Source of the DNA: CAVSWT01 sp963731745
GTDB taxonomy: Bacteria; Bacteroidota; Ignavibacteria; Ignavibacteriales; Ignavibacteriaceae
Direction of reading: 5' to 3'
Assembly: GCA_963731745.1 (NCBI GenBank)
Contig: CAVSWT010000010.1
Span: forward strand, 248,001 to 312,000
Length of the DNA stretch: 64,000 bases
The notes under the pieces are model-generated. The model was given only the letters and a program-made list of their open reading frames with translations. It was not told where the DNA came from and made no database searches. Shown piece by piece: positions 9,855 to 18,019 of this stretch (its first letter is position 1; each line of letters opens with the position of its first letter). A program made the translations under genes and the position numbers.

Positions 9855-9929
9855 GTCATTTCGAATGATACTTCGAGTGAGAAATCTTTCACATCATTAA
9901 AAAGGATTTCTCACTTTGGCCTAAATGAC
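9855..9929. repeat. Palindromic repeat element, copy 2 (short, no gene)
   Basis: About 75 bp. It begins GTCATTTCGAATGATACTTC and ends GGCCTAAATGAC. The internal arms GTGAGAAATC and GGATTTCTCAC pair around an AT-rich centre. It lies between the N-half dnaE gene and the DUF72 gene. Confidence 0.8.
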
Positions 9930-9985
9930 ATCTATTAAAGTTATCGAGTTTATTCTTACATACTAGTTCATTATATAATCAATTA

Positions 9986-11596
9986 TTAATTCACAGATTC
10001 ATTTTCAATTTGTTTTATTGTGTCTCTCAAAACACCTAAAGAGCGTTGGCTTAAAAGATCAATTTTTACTAAGCCTAAATCTTCTATTCCATGCATGTCA
10101 GGCTGGGTTACAATAATTCCCAAACCTTTATTTTTAGCATACTCAAGTGCAGTATAATTTGTAATATGCTTTGGAGAAATTACAATGCCTCCGGGATGAA
10201 TACTCAAATGTCTTGGAAAATTAGCCAGCCTAGCTGCTATTTTTACAATATCGTTCCATGGCTCTTCATTTAATTTTAATGATCGTGCTTCCGGAAAAAG
10301 CTCAGCAACATTGGGCAAATTTCTTGCATCTGTCCAGGGAATAAATTTACTTAACTTTGAAATTTCGCTGTCGGCTTTACCAAAAGTTTTAGCAGTTTCT
10401 CTAAAAGCCGAGCGTGCTTTAAATGTAACATGGGTTGAAATCATTGCAACTTTATCGTAACCGTATTTTTCAAAAACATATTTTATAATTCCGTCTCTTT
10501 CTCTCCACGAAAAATCAAGATCGATGTCAGGCGGGGAGGAACGGCTTTTATTTAAGAAGCGCTGGAAATAAAGATTATATTTTATAGGATCGACTTCAGT
10601 GAAGCCTAAACAATACGACACTAAACTGTTGGCGGCAGAACCCCTGCCGATTGTCATCATGCTTCTTCGTTTGGCTTCTTTGCTTATGTCCCATACAACT
10701 AAGAAATAGTCTGCGAGCCCAATATCTCTAATAACTTCAAGTTCTTCGATTAATCTGCCGCGGATTTTCTCGGAAATTATATCATATCTTTTTTCTAAGC
10801 CGTCAAAAGCTAATTGCCAAAGCGCTGAATAAGAGGTGGCTTTATCATTATTTTGAAAGACAGGAAACTTAAATTTGCCAAGCTGCAAATCTACGTTACA
10901 GCTTTCAATTAGGTAATTTAAATTTTTAATTGCATCCGGTATCGATGACCATATTTTAAAAGTTTTTTTTGGATCTTTAAAATAAAATTCTTTATCAACT
11001 AAACTTTCTTCATCCAAATTAGAAATTGTTTCCCGGTTTTTAATTGCTGTAACAACTTTATGAATTAAAAAATCTTCTTCGTTTAAAAAGTATATTGGAT
11101 TGGAAGCAACGAAAGAAATATTATTCTGAACAGCATAATTATATAATTCCTTTGTGCGGCTCTTTTTTGCTTTAGTGGAAATAAGCTCAGCAAAAATATT
11201 ATCATGATGGGGAATATTTTTAAGCAGCTTCAGCGAATTGGTTACAATAAAAAGATTAGGAAAATAACTTTGAAGAATATTTGTAAGCAAAAAGTCTTCT
11301 TTCAATTTTTTTGTAGTGATAATTTTACAAATATCACCGTAGCCTTCTAAATTTTTCGCAAGCAAAAGCACATAAATTTCTTTATCATTATTATCATTTA
11401 TAAATGTTCCTACAATAGGTTTTATATTCGCTTCGTTGGCTTTTTTGAAAAACTCAATAAGCCCATACATCCCGTTTGTATCGGTTAAGGATAGGGAAGT
11501 GAGCCCGGAAGTTTTAGCTTTTTCTATCAGGCTGCTTATATCTATGGTGCCTTCCAGCAATGAATAATTTGAATGAGTGTGAATCGGCGTTAACAT
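9986..11596 (-). CDS. DNA polymerase III alpha subunit, N-terminal half (PHP + palm), split gene
   Basis: 536 residues covering only the first half of a DnaE-type replicative or error-prone polymerase. The N-terminal PHP domain starts HTHSNYSLLEG. The palm contains GRGSAANSLVSYCLG and PDIDLDF, giving catalytic Asp359 and Asp361. The third catalytic Asp is Asp513 in LVKIDLLSQRSLG. The protein ends 23 residues later, before the fingers. The fingers-to-OB half is encoded by the gene immediately upstream, so the two halves are in swapped order. The ATG follows that gene's stop by a single codon in the same frame, and a GCAGGA ribosome-binding site overlaps its last codons, which implies coupled translation. 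No intein-like sequence is visible at the break. The two proteins probably assemble into one polymerase. Confidence 0.9.
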   Translation of the reverse strand: MLTPIHTHSNYSLLEGTIDISSLIEKAKTSGLTSLSLTDTNGMYGLIEFFKKANEANIKPIVGTFINDNNDKEIYVLLLAKNLEGYGDICKIITTKKLKEDFLLTNILQSYFPNLFIVTNSLKLLKNIPHHDNIFAELISTKAKKSRTKELYNYAVQNNISFVASNPIYFLNEEDFLIHKVVTAIKNRETISNLDEESLVDKEFYFKDPKKTFKIWSSIPDAIKNLNYLIESCNVDLQLGKFKFPVFQNNDKATSYSALWQLAFDGLEKRYDIISEKIRGRLIEELEVIRDIGLADYFLVVWDISKEAKRRSMMTIGRGSAANSLVSYCLGFTEVDPIKYNLYFQRFLNKSRSSPPDIDLDFSWRERDGIIKYVFEKYGYDKVAMISTHVTFKARSAFRETAKTFGKADSEISKLSKFIPWTDARNLPNVAELFPEARSLKLNEEPWNDIVKIAARLANFPRHLSIHPGGIVISPKHITNYTALEYAKNKGLGIIVTQPDMHGIEDLGLVKIDLLSQRSLGVLRDTIKQIENESVN

Positions 11597-11599
11597 ATT

Positions 11600-13267
11600 T
11601 TATCCTGCATAAGCTTTAATAAGATGTTCTGTATTAAGTGATTTAGCCAGATGAAAATCTTCTTCTTTCAGTCCTTCATCATCCGGTTGATATATTTTTT
11701 CTGCGGAGTCAAGCATTAGCTCGGCTTTTAATTCTATGTCGGAAATGAGATCTAAATTTTGGACAATAATATTATTTCCGTTTTGTGTATCAACTTTTCC
11801 TTCAATTAAATACGGACCCATGGATAAAGTTTTTTCGGCTACCTTTGAATAAACATTTGGAAAAATCACTGCTTCAAAAGTTCCGGTGGTATCTTCAAGA
11901 GAAATAAATTTCATGATATCGCCTTTGCGTGTTTTTATTCTTTTAGATGTCATGTACCAACCGATCATTTTAACTTTTTTATTGCCGTATTTTTCAATTT
12001 CGGAAGCTTTAATAATCGATTTATCGGAAGTATATTCTTCAAAAAAATCCAGCGGATGCTTAGTGACCATATATCCGAAAGTTTCATATTCAATTAAACA
12101 TTTTTGCTGTATGCTGTAATCTAATTTAGTTTTTACTTCTTCTTCCATGTTGAAACTTTCATTCATAAAAAGGTCATTGTATTGTTCGTCTAAAATTTTT
12201 CTTCGTTTCATGTAAACATCCAGCAGCCTTAAAAGAGTGGGGCGCGTTTGCTTAAAGCAATCCATTGCGCCGCATTTAATAAGTGATGCTGTTTCTTCAA
12301 AACCTGTTTTCGTTCTGATAATAAAATCCGGAAGAGAGTTGAATTTTCCGTTGGTTTTTCTTTCTTCTACAATAGTTTCCATTGAAGTTCGTGAAAGGTT
12401 TTTAACTGACATCAATCCTATCTGCAAAATTTTTCCGCTTCCTTTATATTCTATTTCGCTGTTATTAATACATGGAAGTTTAACTTCCAACCCAAGTCTT
12501 TTGCTTTCTTGAATATAAACTGCGGCAGAATAAAATCCGCCGCCATTGCTTAACACAGAAGCCATAAACTCAGCAGGGTAGTAGACTTTTAGAAACGCAA
12601 CTTGAAATGAAAGCAGTGCGAATGAAGCGCTGTGAGCTTTGCAAAAAGAGTAGCCGGCGAATGATTCTATCTGGCGCCAAAGTTCCTTTGAAACATAACT
12701 TGATAAGCCTTTACTTCTGCATGAATCAAAAAATCTTTTAGTTATGGTTTCCATCGCTTTGTGCGAACGCATTTTTCCGGACATTGCTCTTCGAAGTAAA
12801 TCTGCTTCTTCCAAAGTTAGCCCCGCAATGTGATGAGCAATTTTTATTACATCTTCCTGGTAAATCATAACCCCATAAGTTTCACCGAGATAAATTTCCA
12901 TATCGGGAACAAGATATTTTCTTCTGCGCGGGTCATGATGTCGGGCAATAAATTCCTGCATCATTCCTGATTCGGCAACGCCTGGGCGAATAACCGAACT
13001 TGCAGCAGTAAGCATTTCAAATGTATCAACATCAAGCCTCTTTAAAAGTGAACGCATACCAGGAGATTCTATATAAAAGCAGCCTATAGTATTTCCGTTT
13101 CTGATTAAATCGATTGTTTTTTTGTCATCGAAAAGCATCTGATAATTATAAATATCAAATTGAATTGCGGATGTATTTCGCGGAATAAGCGGATAGAGAG
13201 TGGCAATTCTTAAATTGTCCTGATTTGGAAGAGAATAATTCTGTAATTCTATTAAATTTGCGTTCAT
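11600..13267 (-). CDS. DNA polymerase III alpha subunit, C-terminal half (fingers, HhH, OB), split gene
   Basis: About 555 residues from ATG 13267; a TTG at 13279 would add four. After a unique leader of about 46 residues it aligns with DnaE from the DDKKTIDLI...FYIESPGMRSLLKRL block onward. It continues through the fingers (RPGVAESGMMQEFI, YGVMIYQEDVI, CKAHSASFALLSFQ, YYPAEFMASVLS), a helix-hairpin-helix stretch and an OB fold (KVKMIGWYMTSKRIKTRKGD...). It has no PHP domain and no catalytic Asp triad; these are in the next gene. The ATG is preferred because a TATAAT box and a LexA-type palindrome lie just upstream and would leave almost no leader for the TTG. This is the first gene of the damage-inducible cassette. 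Together with its partner it totals about 1,090 residues, near normal DnaE length. Confidence 0.88.
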   Translation of the reverse strand: MNANLIELQNYSLPNQDNLRIATLYPLIPRNTSAIQFDIYNYQMLFDDKKTIDLIRNGNTIGCFYIESPGMRSLLKRLDVDTFEMLTAASSVIRPGVAESGMMQEFIARHHDPRRRKYLVPDMEIYLGETYGVMIYQEDVIKIAHHIAGLTLEEADLLRRAMSGKMRSHKAMETITKRFFDSCRSKGLSSYVSKELWRQIESFAGYSFCKAHSASFALLSFQVAFLKVYYPAEFMASVLSNGGGFYSAAVYIQESKRLGLEVKLPCINNSEIEYKGSGKILQIGLMSVKNLSRTSMETIVEERKTNGKFNSLPDFIIRTKTGFEETASLIKCGAMDCFKQTRPTLLRLLDVYMKRRKILDEQYNDLFMNESFNMEEEVKTKLDYSIQQKCLIEYETFGYMVTKHPLDFFEEYTSDKSIIKASEIEKYGNKKVKMIGWYMTSKRIKTRKGDIMKFISLEDTTGTFEAVIFPNVYSKVAEKTLSMGPYLIEGKVDTQNGNNIIVQNLDLISDIELKAELMLDSAEKIYQPDDEGLKEEDFHLAKSLNTEHLIKAYAG

Positions 13268-13282
13268 TTTAGCGTTCAAAAT

Positions 13283-13304
13283 ATAGTGAACATTTGTTCA
13301 CTAT
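13283..13304 (-). promoter_or_regulatory. LexA-type SOS operator of the split dnaE cassette
   Basis: A perfect 22-bp palindrome: arms ATAGTGAACA and TGTTCACTAT around TT. Its core GAAC-ATTT-GTTC matches the GAAC-N4-GTTC LexA box known from Firmicutes and several other phyla. It lies 15 bases upstream of ATG 13267 and abuts a minus-strand TATAAT (13303-13308), where a repressor would block transcription. Confidence 0.8.
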
Positions 13305-13308
13305 TATA
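13303..13308 (-). promoter_or_regulatory. -10 box for the split dnaE cassette
   Basis: TATAAT on the minus strand, overlapping the edge of the LexA-type palindrome. A start site near 13296 would give a leader of about 30 bases to ATG 13267. No clear -35 is seen. Confidence 0.5.
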
Positions 13309-13580
13309 AGATATGTTTATTTTAAAATCAAGCAAAAGGGAATGGAATTTTAATTTTTAGCACAAAAAAATTAAAGAGATGCTTTATATGTTGCTTAACT
13401 TCCCAACTTTAAGAATTTCAATTTTTAATTCTTCAAAATCTGATAATTAAAAATATCAATAATTAATAAATCACTTCTTTTCAGTTAAAAATCAAAGTAA
13501 TTAGCATGAAAAAAGCCATGGCATACTTTATGGCATTTCTTAAAACAGATTATTTTACAAAAAAATTATAGAGCATCAAG
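13305..13580. other. Intergenic region between the SOS cassette and korA1
   Basis: About 280 AT-rich bases separating divergent genes. The right part holds ATGGCAT twice in direct orientation, near 13516-13540, which could be an operator or part of a weak hairpin. No small gene or RNA is recognised. Confidence 0.4.
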
Positions 13581-15422
13581 ATGATCAAAGAAAAAGAAAT
13601 CAAAAAGCTTTCTGAAGTAACAGTAAGATTTGCTGGGGATTCAGGGGATGGTATGCAGCTTACCGGGTCACAATTCAGTGAGACCACAGCAATAGCGGGT
13701 AATGACTTGAGTACCCTCCCTGATTACCCCGCAGAAATTCGCGCACCTTCAGGTACGGTGTACGGAGTCAGCGGGTTTCAATTACATTTCGGAAGTCATG
13801 ATGTACATACTCCTGGTGACAGGCCGGATGTTTTGGTAGCAATGAATCCAGCAGCAATAAAAAAGAACTTGCCTGAGCTGAAAAATGGCGGAACAATTAT
13901 AGCTAACAGTGATGCATTCGATAAAAAGAATTTGCAGCTGGCAGGATATGAAAAAAGTCCTCTCGAAAATGGAGATTTAAAAGGCTACCAGGTTTTTAGT
14001 GTTCCGATTACCTCTTTAACACAAAAAGCACTTGAAGAATCAAAGCTTTCACCAAAAGAAATTGCACGATGTAAAAACTTTTTTGCTTTGGGCTTAATGT
14101 ATTGGTTATTTGATCGCCCAATTGAACAGACTACAAACTGGATAAAGAAAAAATTTAAAGATAAAACTGAAATAGGGGAAGCCAATCAAAAAGCATTAAT
14201 TGCCGGTTTTAATTTTGGAGAGATGACTGAAGTTTTTACCACACGTTATGCTGTTGAACCTGCAAAACTACCAAAAGGTGTTTACAGAAGCATATCAGGC
14301 AACGAAGCTACAGCACTTGGTTTTTTAGCTGCCTCAGTTAAAAGCGGGCTACCTTTATTCCTTGGCTCATATCCTATTACTCCTGCTTCGGAAATCCTTC
14401 AATACTTAAGTAATTACAAAAATTTTGGTGTCAAAACCTTTCAAGCAGAAGATGAAATTGCCGGTATTACTTCAGCTATTGGTGCTTCCTTTGCAGGTAA
14501 TCTTGCCTTAACAACTACTAGCGGGCCTGGACTTGCTTTAAAAACTGAAGCTATGGGTTTAGCATTAATGACTGAGCTTCCATTAGTTATCGTTAACGTT
14601 CAAAGAGGCGGGCCAAGCACAGGTTTGCCAACTAAAACAGAACAAGCTGACTTGCTTCAAGCAATGTATGGAAGAAATGGAGAAGCTCCGGTTGCAGTAT
14701 TTGCAGCTTCTTCTCCAAGCGATTGTTTTTACATGGCACTTGAAGCAGCAAAATATGCATTAAAATATATGTCACCTGTTATACTTTTAACTGATGGTTA
14801 TATAGCTAATGGTTCTGAACCATGGAAAATTCCTCATGTAAATGAATTGCCGGATATTCATGTAAAATTTAGAACTAAGACAGCAGATTTTTCTCCTTAC
14901 GATAGAGATGAAAATTTAGCACGCCCTTGGGCAATTCCCGGAACTATGGGCCTTGAACATCGAATTGGCGGATTGGAAAAAGCAAACATCACGGGTAACG
15001 TTAGCTATGACCCTGATAATCATGATAAGATGATTAGGATTAGAGAACAGAAAATTCAAAATATGGCTAAAGATATTCCTGAACTTAAAGTTGAAGGAGA
15101 AGAAGAAGGTGATTTATTAGTTTTGGGATGGGGGGGCACTTATGGTACAATTAAAGAAGCTGTAATCAAAGCAAGACAAGCAGGATATAAAGTATCTCAA
15201 GCTCATCTTAATTACATAAATCCTTTTCCCAAAAACACTGAATATGTATTAAAGAACTTCAAAAAAGTACTTATTCCGGAAATTAATCTTGGACAGCTTT
15301 CTAAAATTATCCGTAGTGAATTTTTAATCCCCGTTGTTCAATTAAATATTGTACGCGGATTGCCCTTCAAGATTACTGATATTGAAGATAAAATTATTGA
15401 AATTTTAAGAGGTGAACAATGA
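13581..15422 (+). CDS. korA: 2-oxoacid:ferredoxin oxidoreductase, alpha subunit, copy 1
   Basis: 613 residues, a fused gamma-alpha subunit of the KorAB type. The N-terminal gamma domain has VRFAGDSGDGMQLTGSQFSE (about 13-32). The alpha pyrimidine domain starts near residue 235 with GNEATALGFLAASVKSGLPL, then GSYPITPASEIL, TTSGPGLALKTEA and QRGGPSTGLPTKTEQAD. The enzyme decarboxylates a 2-oxoacid, most likely 2-oxoglutarate, to the acyl-CoA and reduces ferredoxin (or runs in reverse). The stop overlaps the start of korB by ATGA. A closely similar second pair lies 5 kb downstream; the substrates of the two copies could differ. Exact substrate is inferred from subunit architecture only. Confidence 0.92.
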   Translation: MIKEKEIKKLSEVTVRFAGDSGDGMQLTGSQFSETTAIAGNDLSTLPDYPAEIRAPSGTVYGVSGFQLHFGSHDVHTPGDRPDVLVAMNPAAIKKNLPELKNGGTIIANSDAFDKKNLQLAGYEKSPLENGDLKGYQVFSVPITSLTQKALEESKLSPKEIARCKNFFALGLMYWLFDRPIEQTTNWIKKKFKDKTEIGEANQKALIAGFNFGEMTEVFTTRYAVEPAKLPKGVYRSISGNEATALGFLAASVKSGLPLFLGSYPITPASEILQYLSNYKNFGVKTFQAEDEIAGITSAIGASFAGNLALTTTSGPGLALKTEAMGLALMTELPLVIVNVQRGGPSTGLPTKTEQADLLQAMYGRNGEAPVAVFAASSPSDCFYMALEAAKYALKYMSPVILLTDGYIANGSEPWKIPHVNELPDIHVKFRTKTADFSPYDRDENLARPWAIPGTMGLEHRIGGLEKANITGNVSYDPDNHDKMIRIREQKIQNMAKDIPELKVEGEEEGDLLVLGWGGTYGTIKEAVIKARQAGYKVSQAHLNYINPFPKNTEYVLKNFKKVLIPEINLGQLSKIIRSEFLIPVVQLNIVRGLPFKITDIEDKIIEILRGEQ

Positions 15423-16456
15423 GCGATCAAATTGCTGTAAAAGATTTAAAATTGACTAGTAAAGATTTTTCAACTGGGATAGATGTAAGATGGTGTCCGG
15501 GCTGTGGTGATTATTCAATACTTGCTCAAGTGCAGAGAACATTTCCGGAAATAATAGATGTACCAAAGGAAAATATTGTATGGGTCTCCGGGATTGGATG
15601 CTCATCTCGTTTCCCTTATTACATGGATACTTTCGGATTTCATGGTATTCACGGCAGAGCGCCTGCAATTGCAACTGGTGTGAAAGTTAGTAATCCTGAA
15701 CTTTCAGTTTGGGTAGCAACCGGTGACGGCGATTTGCTCAGCATTGGTGGAAATCATTTTATTCACGCCTGCAGAAAAAATATTGACTTTAAAATTATAC
15801 TTTTCAACAACAGAATTTACGGATTAACCAAAGGCCAGTATTCTCCAACATCTGAACAAGGAAAGAAAACAAAAACTTCTCCGTTCGGAAGTGTTGATTA
15901 TCCCTTTAATCCGGTTTCACTTGCTGTTGGTGCAAATGCAACATTTGTGGCAAGAGCCATAGACAGAGATCCTAAGCATATGCAGGAAATGATTAGAAGA
16001 GCCGGCTCGCATAAAGGAACTGCGTTTATTGAAATATATCAGAACTGTGTAATTTTCAATGATGGAACATTTGATAATATAACAAACAAAGATCTTAGAG
16101 ATGATCATGTTTTATATTTAGAACATGATAAACCATTAATTTTCGGTAAGAATAAAGACAAAGGAATTAAACTGGATGGATTTAAACCTGTCATTATAGA
16201 TCTAAACGATAATAAAAATTCCGTAAATGATTTATTAGTTCACGATGAGTTTGATGAAAGTCCGGTGCGGGCAACAATCCTTTCACATTTTACTGATAAT
16301 CCCGATTTCCCACATCCTGTTGGTGTTTTTAGGGCAATCAGCAAACCAACTTATGATGAAGGAGTAGTGAATCAAATTAACCAGGTTATTGCAAGTAAAG
16401 GTGAAGGTGATTTGGAAAAAGTGTTGTTCAGCGGAAATACCTGGGAAGTTAATTAA
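15419..16456 (+). CDS. korB: 2-oxoacid:ferredoxin oxidoreductase, beta subunit, copy 1
   Basis: 345 residues, the thiamine diphosphate- and [4Fe-4S]-binding partner of the preceding subunit. WCPGCGDYSIL near the N-terminus gives C26 and C29. The TPP/Mg motif is GDGDLLSIGGNHFIHACRKN followed by FNNRIYGLTKGQYSPTS, and the family block KGTAFIEIYQNC follows. It overlaps korA by four bases. No separate ferredoxin-like delta subunit is present, as expected for the two-subunit KorAB form. A strong terminator follows at 16485-16523. Confidence 0.93.
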   Translation: MSDQIAVKDLKLTSKDFSTGIDVRWCPGCGDYSILAQVQRTFPEIIDVPKENIVWVSGIGCSSRFPYYMDTFGFHGIHGRAPAIATGVKVSNPELSVWVATGDGDLLSIGGNHFIHACRKNIDFKIILFNNRIYGLTKGQYSPTSEQGKKTKTSPFGSVDYPFNPVSLAVGANATFVARAIDRDPKHMQEMIRRAGSHKGTAFIEIYQNCVIFNDGTFDNITNKDLRDDHVLYLEHDKPLIFGKNKDKGIKLDGFKPVIIDLNDNKNSVNDLLVHDEFDESPVRATILSHFTDNPDFPHPVGVFRAISKPTYDEGVVNQINQVIASKGEGDLEKVLFSGNTWEVN

Positions 16457-16484
16457 ACCGATTTCTATCGCATCACTTACAATT

Positions 16485-16523
16485 AAAAGGACTGAGTTTG
16501 AGAGAGACTCAGTCCTTTTTTTT
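16485..16523 (+). terminator. Rho-independent terminator after korAB copy 1
   Basis: Stem AAAGGACTGAGT/ACTCAGTCCTTT with a short purine loop, then a T tract. It may also serve the convergent SRPBCC gene. Confidence 0.9.
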
Positions 16524-16542
16524 AAATTGTTTTTTTAATCCA

Positions 16543-16974
16543 TTATTCTTTTTCTAACAGATCTTTAATTGATTTTAAAACATAATTCCAATTTTCTTCA
16601 GAATGTTTTTTTGATTCTTCTGTATCATTACCGTCCTGAAGAATTTTTAAATTTGTTTCTCCATTTTGTGAAGATAACTCATAAGTAACTGTTGCATAGT
16701 TTTCCGGTTTATCTTCTTTGCCTGACATCGAACTTAAATAAGTATATTGAAAAATTTTTTCTTTTTCGGATTTCAAAATTATTCCTTTGTCATGATATTC
16801 TTTACCTTCCCATTCTCCTTTAAATTCCAACGGGCTTCCAACTTCCCAATCGGAAACAGCATTTGTTCCAAAAAGATATTTTTTAATTTGTTTAGGATTT
16901 GTAAGTGCATCCCAAACTTTTGAAACTGGAGCATTTATTTTGATTTCTGCTGATGCAACTAATTTGTTTTTCAT
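16543..16974 (-). CDS. SRPBCC (AHSA1-like) domain protein
   Basis: 143 residues forming a single START-like fold. It begins ASAEIKINAPVSKVWDALTNPKQIKKYLFG and includes WEVGSPLEFKGEWEGKEYHDKGIIL, both typical of the AHSA1/polyketide-cyclase-like SRPBCC group. The family binds hydrophobic ligands or assists chaperones; the function here is unknown. The ATG has GGAG upstream. It is divergent from an AraC-family regulator starting 123 bases away, which may control it. Confidence 0.88.
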   Translation of the reverse strand: MKNKLVASAEIKINAPVSKVWDALTNPKQIKKYLFGTNAVSDWEVGSPLEFKGEWEGKEYHDKGIILKSEKEKIFQYTYLSSMSGKEDKPENYATVTYELSSQNGETNLKILQDGNDTEESKKHSEENWNYVLKSIKDLLEKE

Positions 16975-17097
16975 AATTGACTCCTTATTTTTATTTTATG
17001 CAAATATTTATAATGAAATTTTATCATCCTAAGATTAATAGTTCTTAAGATTATTTTAGTAATTTTTTTCAAAGGATTATTATTGTAAATCTAATTT

Positions 17098-17943
17098 ATG
17101 AGTGAAACTAAAAAAAGTATTGTAAATAAGCGACAAATAAAATCTGACTATCCCAAAGGTGTGCTTGATCCCAAACAAGGCCAACAGAAATTTGATTTGA
17201 TTCGTTTACTTCCTTCAAATGGTTTAGATTTTTTCATTGAACATTATTGGATTGTAAAATGGAATTTGAATGAAGGTGAAACTTATACAACAGAAATTCT
17301 ACCATATCCTTCTATACATATTGTATTTGAAAGAAATTATTCAAGAATAGTCGGAGTTATGGAAGACAAGTTCACAAGGCAATTAGAAGGAAGTGATAAA
17401 GTGTTAGGAATTAAATTTAAGCCCGGTGCATTTTTCCCATTTGTAAAGAAAAGTATTTCTGAACTTACAAATAAGTTTATTAAACTTGATAAATATTTTA
17501 ATGTTGATGTAGAAATGCTAGAATCTTCTATTCTTAATTCTGATAGTGAAGAAGAAATGATAAATCATGCAGAAAATTTTTTATTGAAAGCAATTCCGGG
17601 TAAAGACGATAATATTGTTCTAGTAAATAAGATAATTGATTTAACCAGTGAAGATCGGACTATAGTAAAAGTAGATGATATTGTTAATAAGGTAAAAATA
17701 AACAAAAGATCTTTACAAAGATTATTCAGTCAATATGTAGGTGTTACACCAAAGTGGATAATAAAAAGATTTAGATTGCATGATGCTGTTGATAATATAT
17801 CTAAAAGTAAAAAAGTAAATTGGTCTAAATTAGCTTCAGAGCTAGGTTATTTTGATCAAGCACATTTTATTAAAGATTTTAAATTAATTATTGGCAAAAC
17901 CCCTTTAGAATATGAGAAGCAAATAAATTCTTTGGAAAAATAA
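17098..17943 (+). CDS. AraC-family transcriptional regulator
   Basis: 281 residues. The N-terminal domain (about 30-150) resembles the DUF6597-type cupin-like sensor, with FFIEHYWIVKWNL and the GIKFKPGAFFPF block. The C-terminal double helix-turn-helix lies at about 185-275, including INKRSLQRLFSQYVGVTPKW and LGYFDQAHFIKDFKLIIG. This is the classical AraC DNA-binding module. The inducer is unknown. The divergent SRPBCC gene is the obvious candidate target. The start ATG has no strong ribosome-binding site, and no competing start lies nearby. Confidence 0.9.
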   Translation: MSETKKSIVNKRQIKSDYPKGVLDPKQGQQKFDLIRLLPSNGLDFFIEHYWIVKWNLNEGETYTTEILPYPSIHIVFERNYSRIVGVMEDKFTRQLEGSDKVLGIKFKPGAFFPFVKKSISELTNKFIKLDKYFNVDVEMLESSILNSDSEEEMINHAENFLLKAIPGKDDNIVLVNKIIDLTSEDRTIVKVDDIVNKVKINKRSLQRLFSQYVGVTPKWIIKRFRLHDAVDNISKSKKVNWSKLASELGYFDQAHFIKDFKLIIGKTPLEYEKQINSLEK

Positions 17944-17961
17944 TAACTTTTGTTTCAGGTT

Positions 17962-17989
17962 GTAGAGACGAGGCATAACTCGTCTCTAC
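17962..17989. repeat. Perfect inverted repeat between convergent genes
   Basis: Arms GTAGAGACGAG and CTCGTCTCTAC (11 bp each) around GCATAA. It lies 18 bases past the AraC gene stop and 30 bases before the 3' end of the convergent T9SS gene. Similar GTAGAGACG palindromes are dispersed repeats in many bacterial genomes. It has no T run, so it is not a textbook terminator. Confidence 0.75.
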
Positions 17990-18019
17990 GAAAGCAAGAA
18001 TGTATCCGAAAATTAAAAA

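Noticed and set aside
9986..13279. Two ordinary polymerase paralogues side by side
   Set aside because: The two proteins do not overlap in domain content: one has PHP and palm, the other fingers to OB fold, so they are complementary halves.
13500..13560. A terminator or small RNA around the ATGGCAT direct repeats
   Set aside because: The possible stem is weak and there is no T run or conserved RNA motif.
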